Position numbers and translations under genes: made by a program
Shown: positions 1-8,095 of the stretch, one piece after another
Layout: each line of letters begins with the position of its first letter
How positions within the stretch are numbered: position 1 is the stretch's first letter
Notes under the pieces: model-generated
Database searches by the model: none
What the model saw: the letters and a program-made list of their open reading frames with translations, nothing else
Told to the model about the DNA's origin: nothing
Assembly (NCBI GenBank): GCA_027023265.1
Contig: JALVVV010000054.1
Coordinates: 26,016 to 90,015 of the forward strand
DNA: 64,000 nucleotides
Direction: 5' to 3'
DNA from: DHVE2 group archaeon
GTDB taxonomy: Archaea; Thermoplasmatota; Thermoplasmata; Thermoplasmatales; Aciduliprofundaceae

Positions 1-1123
1 CCAGTCCTTTTTCAAGGTTCTCCATGGATGTCGCAAATGAAATCCTGAAATGATTCTCGCCGTAATTTCCAAAAGCAAATCCCGGAGTGATGGCGACTTT
101 CTCCTTCATCATGATATCTTCTGCAAGCTTCTTTGAAGGAACATCTTGCTCGTAGCGAGGGAACATGTAGAAAGTTGCACGTGGCTTTCTTACCTTTATG
201 CCGGGCATCTTTGACAAACGCTCGTAAACGTAATCTCTACGTTTCTTGAATTCAGCAACCATTTCTTCCACGTAACTTCTTGTTTTCAGCGCTTCCAGAG
301 CCGCGTACTGCGCCATGCTGGGTGCGCATGAGATTGTGTGCTGCTGTACCTTTTCAAGTTCTGGTATATACCTGTGCGGGGCAATGAGGTACCCTATTCT
401 CCACCCAGTCATTGCCCATCCCTTTGAAAAACCGTTTACTATTATGGTATTCATCCTCAGGTCATCGTATATCCCCGGAGAGATATGTTCTCCCTCAAAT
501 ATTATTTTCTCGTAAATTTCATCGCTTATCAGAATAAGATCAAAATCCAGAACTATGTCGCGTATTGCTTTTATGTCTTCATTTGTGAGAACTCCACCGG
601 TTGGGTTGGTGGGCGTGTTGATTATGATAACTTTTGTTTTGTAGTCAATTTTGCTGACAATGTCGTCCACGTCCAGGCGCCAGTCCTTGTCCTCGTCCAG
701 CCGGATGCTGACGGGCTTGCCCCTGGCGAATCTAACCATTTCTCTGTATGAAACCCATCCCGGGTCAGGAACCAAAACCTCATCACCTGGATCAACAAAA
801 GCGGATAACACGTTGAATATTGCTAACTTTGCTGGAGTAACTATTATGTTATTTGCGTCCACATCCACACCGTTCTCGGAGCGATATTTTTCGGCTATTG
901 CCTCGCGTAGTTCCTTTATTCCCGAGGGAGGCGTGTAGTGTGTTTTTCCAGCTTTCATGGCTTTACAGGCCGCATCTATTATATTGGGTGGAGTTATGAA
1001 ATCAGGCTCACCTACAGCCAAAGATATTATGTTGTATCCCTTTTCTTTAAATTTGGCAGCCATCTCAACCAGCGCGAGGGTCTGAGAGGGGTACATCCCC
1101 TGTACTCTCTTGGAAATGAGCAT
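1..1123 (-). CDS. Class I/II pyridoxal-phosphate aminotransferase (3' end cut by window edge)
   Basis: Read on the minus strand, about 374 residues are visible and the C-terminus runs off the left edge, probably by only 10 to 20 residues. The protein begins MLISKRVQGMYPSQTL and shows the fold type I aminotransferase landmarks: VGEPDF near the N-terminus, NTPTNPTG around residue 170, and the cofactor lysine in SKGWAMTGWR near residue 233. It would transfer amino groups from aspartate or another amino acid to 2-oxoglutarate; the exact substrate cannot be read from sequence. The ATG at 1123 fits a leaderless transcript because a TATA-like box lies 27 bases upstream. It is divergent from the TBP gene. 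Confidence 0.93.
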   Translation of the reverse strand, partial: MLISKRVQGMYPSQTLALVEMAAKFKEKGYNIISLAVGEPDFITPPNIIDAACKAMKAGKTHYTPPSGIKELREAIAEKYRSENGVDVDANNIIVTPAKLAIFNVLSAFVDPGDEVLVPDPGWVSYREMVRFARGKPVSIRLDEDKDWRLDVDDIVSKIDYKTKVIIINTPTNPTGGVLTNEDIKAIRDIVLDFDLILISDEIYEKIIFEGEHISPGIYDDLRMNTIIVNGFSKGWAMTGWRIGYLIAPHRYIPELEKVQQHTISCAPSMAQYAALEALKTRSYVEEMVAEFKKRRDYVYERLSKMPGIKVRKPRATFYMFPRYEQDVPSKKLAEDIMMKEKVAITPGFAFGNYGENHFRISFATSMENLEKGL

Positions 1124-1145
1124 ACCGCCCGATTATATAAAAATA

Positions 1146-1153
1146 GTATATTA
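1146..1153 (-). promoter_or_regulatory. TATA-like box for the aminotransferase
   Basis: GTATATTA on the plus strand (an AT-rich TATA-like element read on minus) is centred 27 bases from the ATG at 1123. That is the archaeal TATA-to-start distance, so transcription should begin at or next to the start codon. Inferred from spacing only. Confidence 0.5.
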
Positions 1154-1246
1154 CCTTTTCCTTTAGATTTCCACAGGAAATACAGCCTGTTTTTCGTGCA
1201 ATTTGAGCATAATATATTCGACATTCAATTATTTTAAATGATGAAG

Positions 1247-1278
1247 TATTTATATGTTGTATCCATACCCTATATAAA
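1247..1278 (+). promoter_or_regulatory. TBP gene promoter, with a second TATA-like box over the ribosome site
   Basis: TATTTATAT at 1247-1255 is placed to start transcription near 1278. A second, better TATA consensus, TATATAAA at 1271-1278, sits at that start point and abuts the ribosome-binding sequence AAGGTGG (1278-1284). The second box is too close to the ATG at 1289 to give a useful transcript, but TBP bound there would block the first promoter. Confidence 0.45.
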
Positions 1279-1288
1279 GGTGGTATAA

Positions 1289-1843
1289 ATGGGCGAAGAA
1301 GAAAAAGTGCAAATTGAGAATATTGTGGCTTCAACTGCGCTTGCTGATAAGCTGGATCTCGGGAAAATAGCGCTCACTTTAGATGGTGCAGAATACGAGC
1401 CGGAGCAGTTTCCCGGCCTTATTTATCGTTTGAAGGAACAGAAAACTGCTGTGCTGATTTTCCGCAGTGGCAAGGTGAATTGCACAGGTGCAAAGGATAT
1501 AGAGAGTGTCAAAAAGACCATAGATACCCTTGTGAAGAGATTGAAACAGGCGGGTATAGAGGTTTATGATAACCCCAAAATTGTCGTGCAGAATATAGTT
1601 GCTGTTTACGATTTGGGAACTGAGCTAAACCTCACGAACATAGCCCTGAGCCTCGGTCTTGAAAACGTGGAGTACGAACCGGAGCAGTTTCCAGGACTGG
1701 TTTATCGCGTTGAGGAACCAAAGGTAGTATTGCTCCTATTCGGCTCTGGCAAGGTTGTATGCACCGGTGCAAAGAAGAAGGAAGAAATAGTGGAAGCGAT
1801 TAAAAAGCTCAAAAGCGAGCTTAAAAGTGTGGGATTAATTTAA
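1289..1843 (+). CDS. tbp: TATA-box-binding protein (TBP)
   Basis: General archaeal transcription factor that binds promoter TATA boxes and recruits TFB and RNA polymerase. The 184-residue protein is the usual archaeal length and is made of two direct repeats of about 90 residues. Each repeat holds the DNA-contact segments: IENIVAS and VQNIVAV at the start, YEPEQFPGL(I/V)YR in the middle, and the FRSGKVNCTGAK / FGSGKVVCTGAK strand-turn. The N-terminus has an acidic EEEKVQ stretch. The ATG at 1289 is preceded by AAGGTGG. The gene stands alone and is divergent from the aminotransferase. Confidence 0.98.
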   Translation: MGEEEKVQIENIVASTALADKLDLGKIALTLDGAEYEPEQFPGLIYRLKEQKTAVLIFRSGKVNCTGAKDIESVKKTIDTLVKRLKQAGIEVYDNPKIVVQNIVAVYDLGTELNLTNIALSLGLENVEYEPEQFPGLVYRVEEPKVVLLLFGSGKVVCTGAKKKEEIVEAIKKLKSELKSVGLI

Positions 1844-1845
1844 GC

Positions 1846-1868
1846 CCTTTTATTTTCTATCTTTTTGT
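1846..1868 (+). terminator. Oligo-T terminator after TBP
   Basis: Three pyrimidine-rich T runs (CCCTTTTATTTTC and CTTTTTG) begin two bases after the TBP stop, with no hairpin. This is the usual look of archaeal intrinsic termination. Confidence 0.4.
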
Positions 1869-1925
1869 ATGTTTAAAAATTCCTGCCATAAAAAATGTTA
1901 AGTACGTGAATGATGTATTTGAATC

Positions 1926-2234
1926 ATGGACCCTGCGGTTCTTGTCCTCGCAGCCACATCCGTTCCAGTGCTTGGTCACAACGCTTACTGGCTTTACCGG
2001 GAAAGGGAGGTGGACTTGTATTATGGGGTGTTGTCGGGAATATTTACTTTTATTGGTGCAGTGCTTGTTGCATACGGGTTTCCCGGCTCTTGGATAATGC
2101 CACTTGCGTTTGGAATAATCGCAATTGGCGGCTTTCACGGATTTGTAAAAGTAAAGAAAAGGGGTAAGTTAGTCAAGGGAATACTTTTTGCAGCCTTGTC
2201 CATGGGTATATATCTATCGGGGGTGTTCCTGTGA
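1926..2234 (+). CDS. Small integral membrane protein, unknown function
   Basis: A 102-residue protein that I do not recognise. Three or four hydrophobic segments can be seen: residues about 4-22, 33-50, 56-72 and 83-100, with a basic loop (KVKKRGK) between the last two. The first helix is followed by the charged YREREVDLYYG. It overlaps the next gene by four bases (GTGA), so the two are surely co-transcribed and probably translationally coupled. No enzyme or transporter motif is visible. The ATG at 1926 has no clear ribosome site. Confidence 0.75.
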   Translation: MDPAVLVLAATSVPVLGHNAYWLYREREVDLYYGVLSGIFTFIGAVLVAYGFPGSWIMPLAFGIIAIGGFHGFVKVKKRGKLVKGILFAALSMGIYLSGVFL

Positions 2235-2791
2235 AGGTAAACTGGAAAAAGGTAATATCGGCCGTCTCCGCTTATCTTATAATGATGGGAATTTACGTGG
2301 CCTTTTTTGCGTACCCTGTGGTTCCAGCACACAGCACACATCCCAGCTATGTTGAGGTTGAAAACAAAACCTATTCCACTTTGCCTTATGTTGTTTACCG
2401 TGTTTATCTCAGGGGCTCGGTGAATCCGGGTATTCTGTTAGTAGCCACAGTGAGAACACCTTTCTTGCCGGATAAGACTTACAGCAAAATTTTGAGGTCC
2501 ATGGAGAGCATAATTGAAAACGAAACAAAGAAGAGGTACCACGCAGATATTGACCTTGTGCTTGTGGGTACAAAAAAAGCTGTTATTGGCGGTCATGATG
2601 TTGTGATGGATGATTACGATGTGCATTTGAGGTATTTAAACCAGTTGCCCGGCTGGGGAAGGCCAGACACAATCAAGATGTACTTCGGAGCATTCTTCTG
2701 CAGGGAGCATTACGAATCAGTTATAGTTGCATATGTGGCTCCACCAGATTTGGGTGACTTTAACGAAGTTATGTCGGAGGTGAAGTGTTGA
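2231..2791 (+). CDS. Membrane-anchored extracytoplasmic protein, unknown function
   Basis: 186 residues beginning at GTG 2231. The N-terminus MKVNWKKVISAV plus a hydrophobic run to about residue 30 forms a signal anchor; the rest is soluble and should face outside. Two cysteines (FFCREHY and the C-terminal VKC) could form a disulfide. I do not recognise the family. It overlaps the upstream membrane protein by four bases and the downstream Cas4-like gene by seven, giving a tight three-gene operon, but the nuclease and these membrane proteins share no obvious process. Confidence 0.75.
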   Translation: MKVNWKKVISAVSAYLIMMGIYVAFFAYPVVPAHSTHPSYVEVENKTYSTLPYVVYRVYLRGSVNPGILLVATVRTPFLPDKTYSKILRSMESIIENETKKRYHADIDLVLVGTKKAVIGGHDVVMDDYDVHLRYLNQLPGWGRPDTIKMYFGAFFCREHYESVIVAYVAPPDLGDFNEVMSEVKC

Positions 2792-3486
2792 AGTTAATAA
2801 GAGTGTCTCTTCCTGTGGAAGCATCTAAGAGATATTCCACATTCAGGCGTTTTTTGAAAACAATTAACGGTAGCTGGATTCAGACCTACATGTATTGCCC
2901 TTACCAGCTGTATTTAGAAAGGGTTAAAAAGGTAGAGGTACCCACCACCAAGAGCATGAGAGAGGGTACAGCAGCACACTTGGTTATTGAAGAAGAGCAT
3001 AAAAAAATGGTTGAAAGGGAGCTGAGTATAGAGGACGCACTCTCTTTAGCACCTTTTGAAAAAGAATCTTATGCTTACCGGGAGATTAAGTACATAACGC
3101 AGTTTGATAATTTTCAGCTAATAAGCAAGGTTGACGAGATTGTAATTGAGCCAGAACAAGTTGTGATAATTGACGATAAAAAAAGCACGAAAGCGTATGA
3201 TGGACAGATATTTCAGGTGTACGCTTACGCATATGCTTTCAAGCACATGTTCGATGTTGACAGGGATATTCGAGTTCAGATAAGAAGTCATGTTAATGGC
3301 AAGATACTTTACGACCACGAGTTTGGAAGGGAAGAGGAGAGGGCAATAGAGAAAACTCTTGACGATGTTTTGCGACTTTTGAAAAATGAGTTTGTTCCGC
3401 GGGTTGAATATCGCTCTTCTAAATGCGATAAGTGCAGGTTCAGAGATTACTGCGAGGTGTATTTGAAGCATGTGGGTAAATGGTAA
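2785..3486 (+). CDS. Cas4-like PD-(D/E)XK exonuclease with predicted 4Fe-4S cluster
   Basis: 233 residues. The signature is that of the Cas4/RecB-type nuclease family: a first cysteine in MYCPYQLYL (about residue 38), the nuclease core with VDEIVIEPE and IIDDKKST supplying the acidic residues and lysine, a QVYAYAYAF helix (QxxxY motif), and a C-terminal cluster KCDKCRFRDYC giving the other three cysteines. Cas4 proteins are 5' to 3' single-strand exonucleases that in CRISPR systems trim spacers. No cas1, cas2 or CRISPR array is in the window, so it is an orphan, more likely in DNA repair. GTG 2785 and TTG 2788 are both possible starts after GGAGGTG at 2776-2782; the TTG has better spacing. 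Confidence 0.85.
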   Translation: MLKLIRVSLPVEASKRYSTFRRFLKTINGSWIQTYMYCPYQLYLERVKKVEVPTTKSMREGTAAHLVIEEEHKKMVERELSIEDALSLAPFEKESYAYREIKYITQFDNFQLISKVDEIVIEPEQVVIIDDKKSTKAYDGQIFQVYAYAYAFKHMFDVDRDIRVQIRSHVNGKILYDHEFGREEERAIEKTLDDVLRLLKNEFVPRVEYRSSKCDKCRFRDYCEVYLKHVGKW

Positions 3487-3506
3487 ATCTTTATGAAAGA
3501 AAATCC

Positions 3507-3513
3507 TAATAAA
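3507..3513 (+). promoter_or_regulatory. TATA-like box for the transketolase-transaldolase operon
   Basis: TAATAAA is centred 27 bases before ATG 3537. This favours ATG 3537 (MEAINDEKV) as a leaderless start over the TTG at 3519. Confidence 0.45.
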
Positions 3514-3536
3514 GTGCTTTGAGATACACCCGCATC

Positions 3537-4382
3537 ATGGAAGCTATAAATGACGAAAAGGTAAGGGAGCTAAAGCTGAAAGCCAATGAAATCCGCAAGT
3601 GGGTAATAAAAATGGTGTACGCTGCCCAATCCGGGCATCCGGGAGGGTCCTTGAGCGCCGCAGACATTTTAGCAGTGTTGTATTTTCATGAGCTGCATGT
3701 TGACCCCAAAAACCCCGATTGGCCACAGAGGGACCGTTTTGTTCTGAGCAAAGGCCATGCCTCTCCTGCTTATTACGCCGCTCTGGCAATGCGTGGATTT
3801 TTCCCAGAGGAAGAGCTTTTGAAGTTTCGCAAGGTAGAATCCTTTTTGCAGGGACACCCATCGCTCATGGTTCCCGGGGTAGATATGTGTACCGGTTCTC
3901 TCGGACAGGGACTAAGTGCTGGAATTGGTATGGCACTCGCCGGCAAGATGGATTCTCTTGATTATCGGGTATATGTGCTTCTCGGGGATGGCGAGATAGA
4001 GGAAGGTAATGTTTGGGAAGCGGCCATGACTGCGGCCACCCGTAAGCTGGATAATTTAGTGGCCATCGTGGACAGGAACAAGATACAGCTTGATGATTTC
4101 ACCGACCGCATGGTTGAGTTAGACCCCCTTGAAGAAAAGTGGCGCGGATTCGGCTGGAGGGTGATATCAATAAATGGACACGATATCGTGCAGATAATAA
4201 GAGCACTAAACGAAGCGAGGAAGACGGGTGGAAGGCCCACCGTGATTATTGCACATACCGTTAAGGGGAAGGGTGTGAGCTATATGGAAAATACGCCTGT
4301 GTATCACGGTAAGCCGCCGCAGAGTGAGGAAGAATATGAGAAGGCTCTTAAAGAACTTGAAGAAGAGAGGCGAGGAATATGA
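3537..4382 (+). CDS. tktA: Transketolase, N-terminal (thiamine-diphosphate) subunit
   Basis: 281 residues, the N-terminal half of transketolase. It transfers two-carbon units between sugar phosphates in the non-oxidative pentose phosphate pathway. Visible landmarks are SGHPGGSLSAADIL, LSKGHASPAYYAAL, and the thiamine-diphosphate/Mg motif GDGEIEEG...NKIQ beginning near residue 150. Archaea commonly split the enzyme into two genes, as here. It overlaps the second subunit by ATGA at 4379-4382. The start ATG 3537 is preferred to TTG 3519 because of the TATA-box spacing. Confidence 0.95.
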   Translation: MEAINDEKVRELKLKANEIRKWVIKMVYAAQSGHPGGSLSAADILAVLYFHELHVDPKNPDWPQRDRFVLSKGHASPAYYAALAMRGFFPEEELLKFRKVESFLQGHPSLMVPGVDMCTGSLGQGLSAGIGMALAGKMDSLDYRVYVLLGDGEIEEGNVWEAAMTAATRKLDNLVAIVDRNKIQLDDFTDRMVELDPLEEKWRGFGWRVISINGHDIVQIIRALNEARKTGGRPTVIIAHTVKGKGVSYMENTPVYHGKPPQSEEEYEKALKELEEERRGI

Positions 4383-5320
4383 ATTGGGATTACGAGTCTC
4401 CCAGAAAAGCTTATGGAGAAACTTTGGTTGAGCTGGGCAGGGAACGAGATGATATAGTGGTCATGGATGCAGACCTCAGCACAAGCACAAAGACTGCAAT
4501 GTTCGGTACCGAATTTCCTGAAAGATTTTTCAACGTGGGGTTGCAGGAGCAAAATATGATGGGTATAGCCGCGGGGCTTGCAAGGTGCGGTAAAACAGTT
4601 TTTGCATCGTCTTTTGCAGTATTTGCCACTGGCAGGGCGTATGATCAGGTAAGACAGAGCATAGCATATCCTCGTTTAAATGTCAAAATTGTGGCTACGC
4701 ACGGTGGTATTACTGTGGGCGAAGACGGCGCAAGCCATCAGATGATTGAGGATATTGGACTCATGTCCGGGCTTCCTAATATGCGCGTGATTGTGCCTGT
4801 GGATTCAAATGAGGTGCGTTCCGTGATAAGATTTGTTGCCTCTGAAGATGGGCCTTTCTACGTGCGTTTAACACGTACAGCTCTTCCAAATCTAACCGAT
4901 GGGGATTTCAAGTTTGGAAAAGGTGCGGTTATGCGAGATGGTACGGACATGACCATAATTGCCACGGGTATAGAGGTTGGATATTCTTTAAAAGCAGCAG
5001 AGCTCCTTAAAGAAAAGGGAATCGATATGCAAGTTGTAAATATGAGTACAATAAAGCCTATTGATAGGGACATAATCATTAAATCTGCACGGGACACCGG
5101 ATTGATAATGACCGTTGAAGACCACAACATTTACAACGGGCTGGGCTCTCGCGTTGCGGAGGTTCTCTCCGAAAACTATCCTGTTAGAATGTTGCGCCAT
5201 GGTATGCGAGATATTTTTGGAAGAAGCGGAAGATGGGATACTTTGCTGTCTCATTACGAAATGGATGAAAAGGGAATTGCGAAAGTTGCCGAGAATTTTT
5301 ATAAGGAGGTGAAATCTTGA
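4379..5320 (+). CDS. tktB: Transketolase, C-terminal subunit
   Basis: 313 residues covering the pyrimidine-binding and C-terminal domains. It contains the glutamate motif FNVGLQEQNMMGIAAGLA, the conserved FASSFAVFATGRAYDQVR segment, THGGITVGEDGASHQ, and the C-terminal transketolase domain (ATGIEVGYSLKAA, EDHNIYNGLG). It pairs with the upstream subunit to make one active enzyme. The genes overlap by four bases, which should keep the subunits at equal levels. The similar 1-deoxyxylulose synthase is fused and longer, so transketolase is the better call. Confidence 0.95.
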   Translation: MNWDYESPRKAYGETLVELGRERDDIVVMDADLSTSTKTAMFGTEFPERFFNVGLQEQNMMGIAAGLARCGKTVFASSFAVFATGRAYDQVRQSIAYPRLNVKIVATHGGITVGEDGASHQMIEDIGLMSGLPNMRVIVPVDSNEVRSVIRFVASEDGPFYVRLTRTALPNLTDGDFKFGKGAVMRDGTDMTIIATGIEVGYSLKAAELLKEKGIDMQVVNMSTIKPIDRDIIIKSARDTGLIMTVEDHNIYNGLGSRVAEVLSENYPVRMLRHGMRDIFGRSGRWDTLLSHYEMDEKGIAKVAENFYKEVKS

Positions 5321-6120
5321 AGATTTTTATTGATACAGCAAGAATTAGTGAAATAAAGGAAGCGATATCTTGGGGGATAGTGGACGGAATAACCACTAAT
5401 CCTTCTCTTGTGCGCAAGGCTATGGAAACAGAGGGAAAAGGTAAAAAGATTGATGAGTACATTGAAGAGATTTTGAAAGTAGCAGGAGAGGACAGGCCTG
5501 TTAGTCTTGAGGTAATGAGCGTTGCATCAAAGGATATGGTAAGAGAGGCAGAGTTGCTTTACGATAAATTTAACGACATTGCCGGTAATGTTGTCATAAA
5601 AGTGCCGGTTAATACATATGCAGGACATTACGAAGGTTTAAAAACAATTAAGACACTGAGTGAGGAGGGCATCCCCGTGAACTGCACCCTCATAATGACT
5701 CCTGAACAGGCCCTCCTGGCTGCGAAAGCTGGGGCAAAATACGTGAGTCCTTTTGCAGGGAGAATTGATGACTATATAAGAACCATAAAACTCGGGCTAA
5801 CACCAGGTAAAGATTTTCAAAAGGGAGATTACTACCCCTGGGACGGAACCGAAGTAGATGACAACGGAATAAGAAGTGGCTCTGATTTGATTGAAAAAGT
5901 GGTCATGATTCTGGATAATTACGACTACGATACAGAAGTAATAGCTTCGAGTATAAGAAACGCGAGACAGGTGAGAGAAGCGGCGATGATCGGTGCGCAC
6001 ATTGCTACAATTCCTTTCAACGTTCTTCAGGAAATGCTCCTGCACCCAAAGACCGAGGAAGGCGTGAAGAAGTTCAGCGAGGACGCGGAGAAAGCTAATT
6101 ACGGGGAGATTTTCTCCTGA
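5317..6120 (+). CDS. tal: Transaldolase (TalC/fructose-6-phosphate aldolase family)
   Basis: 267 residues, starting at TTG 5317 with AAGGAGGTG just upstream and a four-base overlap with the transketolase subunit. It begins MKIFIDTARISEI, typical of the short TalC/MipB branch. The Schiff-base lysine is in VVIKVPV, and GITTNPSLV, NCTLIMT, YVSPFAGRIDD are conserved. It is about 45 residues longer than the usual 215 to 225: the extra length lies around TPGKDFQKGDYYPWDG, between the FAGRIDD and ASSIRN segments. Together with the two transketolase subunits it completes the non-oxidative pentose phosphate route for making ribose phosphate. Confidence 0.93.
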   Translation: MKIFIDTARISEIKEAISWGIVDGITTNPSLVRKAMETEGKGKKIDEYIEEILKVAGEDRPVSLEVMSVASKDMVREAELLYDKFNDIAGNVVIKVPVNTYAGHYEGLKTIKTLSEEGIPVNCTLIMTPEQALLAAKAGAKYVSPFAGRIDDYIRTIKLGLTPGKDFQKGDYYPWDGTEVDDNGIRSGSDLIEKVVMILDNYDYDTEVIASSIRNARQVREAAMIGAHIATIPFNVLQEMLLHPKTEEGVKKFSEDAEKANYGEIFS

Positions 6121-6134
6121 ATTTTTCGATTAGC

Positions 6135-7112
6135 ATGCGCGTTCTTGTAGTGTATTACGGGGGGAAATCTACTTTTATCCAGAGAGATATTGATATTTTA
6201 TCAAAGCATTTTGATGTGGAGGAAATATCTATAAAAAAAGCCAAGGATGTTTTCACCCTTGCAAAAAAAATAAAAAATAACGATGTGGTTTATATCTGGT
6301 TTGCAGGAAAGCACGCAGGGGTTTCTGTGTTTCTCGCTAAATTGTTTGGAAAGAAAAGTGTTGTGGTTGTTGGAGGATACGATGCAGCAAAAGTACCTGA
6401 AATAGGTTATGGATTATGGGCAGTTGGTAGTTTTTGGGACAGGTTCCTTGCTAAATACGCACTTAATAATGCAAGTAAGGTTATATCTGTAAGTAAAAAT
6501 CTGGTTGTTAATTTGAGAAAATACGTAAATATAACAAGGGATATTTCTGTAGTACCCACCGGATATGACCCGAATTTCTGGAATCCAGGAAATGTGAAAA
6601 AAGAAAATATTGTTCTTACTGTGGCACTTATAAACAGGGTTGAAAGAATAAAACTAAAAGGTATAGACCTGTTTCTGAAAGCTGCAAGATTATGCCCTGA
6701 CATACGATTTTTAATAATTGGGGTAAAAGATGAAATGAGAAAGGAAGTTAATAAATTTGTAAAATCCGAAAATGTTGAAATTTTACCCCCTTTACCACCA
6801 GAGGAGCTTCTAAAGTATTATCAAAAGGCTAAAGTTTTTGCTCTTTTATCGTTAAGTGAAGGTTTGCCAAATACTTTGTGCGAGGCCATGCTTTGCGGGT
6901 GCGTTCCCGTGGTGACCCCTGTAGGAGCCATGCCAGAGGTGGTAAATGGTGTGGGGTATATAGTTAGTAAAAAAGAGGAGGTTTGTGTAAATATTGCAAA
7001 AGCCCTTGATAATTTCCCAGAACTTAGTAAAATGGCCAGAGAACTAATATATTCAAATTATTCGATTTGGAAAAGGGAAAAATTTCTATTGAAATTGTTA
7101 AATGAAAACTAA
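6135..7112 (+). CDS. Glycosyltransferase family 4 (GT-B fold)
   Basis: 325 residues. The C-terminal half has the family 4 features: ISVSKNLVVNLRKYV, VVPTGYDPNFWNP, VALINRVERIKLKG, and the EX7E motif in SEGLPNTLCEAMLCG near residue 250, followed by PVVTPVGAMPEVV. It would transfer a sugar from a nucleotide donor to a lipid or glycan acceptor at the cytoplasmic face. It starts 15 bases after transaldolase but is much more AT-rich than the genes before it (long A runs such as AAAAAAATAAAAAAT), so it belongs with the rhamnose cluster and may have been acquired. Its stop overlaps that of the convergent glycosyltransferase by four bases. Confidence 0.9.
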   Translation: MRVLVVYYGGKSTFIQRDIDILSKHFDVEEISIKKAKDVFTLAKKIKNNDVVYIWFAGKHAGVSVFLAKLFGKKSVVVVGGYDAAKVPEIGYGLWAVGSFWDRFLAKYALNNASKVISVSKNLVVNLRKYVNITRDISVVPTGYDPNFWNPGNVKKENIVLTVALINRVERIKLKGIDLFLKAARLCPDIRFLIIGVKDEMRKEVNKFVKSENVEILPPLPPEELLKYYQKAKVFALLSLSEGLPNTLCEAMLCGCVPVVTPVGAMPEVVNGVGYIVSKKEEVCVNIAKALDNFPELSKMARELIYSNYSIWKREKFLLKLLNEN

Positions 7113-8095
7113 AGAGGAGGCATTTTGAGTATGAAGTTAAGCCATTCTATATTCAACTTAAGGATGCTAAACAGTATTCCGTTTAACGCTTTTATTTTCA
7201 TAGGATAATCCCCATAGTCTAAAGCTTTAATAAACATCTTTCTTGCTTGTTCCCAGTTTTTGTAATATAGTGCTTGCCTTCCAGAATGAAAATATTTTCC
7301 TGCAATTATGTTGTTGTGATATTTTTTTAGTTCTTTTAGGTTGATGTTCAATGACTTTTTAAAGTTATCTGGGAGATTCATATAAAATTCTAAGGCATAT
7401 CTTCGACCAGCAAGTCCTAATTCTATGTCTTTTTTTTGGCTTATTTGTGTGGAATGTCTTCTCCAATATCCAAGAACTTCTCCTGAAAAACAGAAATTTC
7501 CAATTTTTCCTAAATTTAACCATGTAGGATAATCTACAAAGGGAGTATAATCCGTTTGCTTAAAACCACCTATTTTTAATAAAGAATCTTTAGTGGTCAT
7601 AACTGTAACTGCTGGAATTACATTTTCATGAAGTACTTTTTTGAATAGCTCCACATGGCTTTTATTTAGGAGATATTCCGGATTATCTGGGAAAAATTTA
7701 ATTATGTTTCCGTTGGAGTTAGTAATCCCTACAACTCCCCACGTTAATACTACATCACGTCTCTCAAAACAGGTAATTTGTTTTTCTAGTTTATCATGTG
7801 GCCAAAAATCATCTCCTTCCAAAATGGCTATTAACTCCCCATTTGCATGTTTTAAAGCTTTATTGTATGTCTCATTAAGTTTCCAAATTCCCTTGTTTTT
7901 CTGTCTGTAATATTTAATTCTATCCTCATCGTATTTAGCAATAATGTCCGGTGTTTTGTCTGTTGAACCATCATCTATTATTATCATCTCCCAGTTATCA
8001 TATGTTTGAGCAATTACACTCTCTATGCATTTGGCAATGTATTTTTCATGATTGTAAGTTGGAGTTATTATTGAGACAAGTGGTTTTTTTTTCAT
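7109..8095 (-). CDS. Glycosyltransferase family 2 (GT-A fold)
   Basis: 328 residues. N-terminal GT-A domain: VSIITPTYNHEKYI, IIIDDGSTDKTPDI, and the metal-binding acidic motif LEGDDFWPHDKLEKQ near residue 95. The C-terminal 100 residues are helical and basic, with a tetratricopeptide-like segment around WEQARKMFIKALDYGD. It is the last gene of the rmlB-rmlC-rmlD transcript and overlaps rmlD by ATGA, so it may be the rhamnosyltransferase that uses dTDP-rhamnose; that substrate is an inference from position. Confidence 0.92.
   Translation of the reverse strand: MKKKPLVSIITPTYNHEKYIAKCIESVIAQTYDNWEMIIIDDGSTDKTPDIIAKYDEDRIKYYRQKNKGIWKLNETYNKALKHANGELIAILEGDDFWPHDKLEKQITCFERRDVVLTWGVVGITNSNGNIIKFFPDNPEYLLNKSHVELFKKVLHENVIPAVTVMTTKDSLLKIGGFKQTDYTPFVDYPTWLNLGKIGNFCFSGEVLGYWRRHSTQISQKKDIELGLAGRRYALEFYMNLPDNFKKSLNINLKELKKYHNNIIAGKYFHSGRQALYYKNWEQARKMFIKALDYGDYPMKIKALNGILFSILKLNIEWLNFILKMPPL

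Noticed and set aside
2785..3486. CRISPR-linked cas4
   Set aside because: No cas1, cas2, effector genes or array are present in the window.
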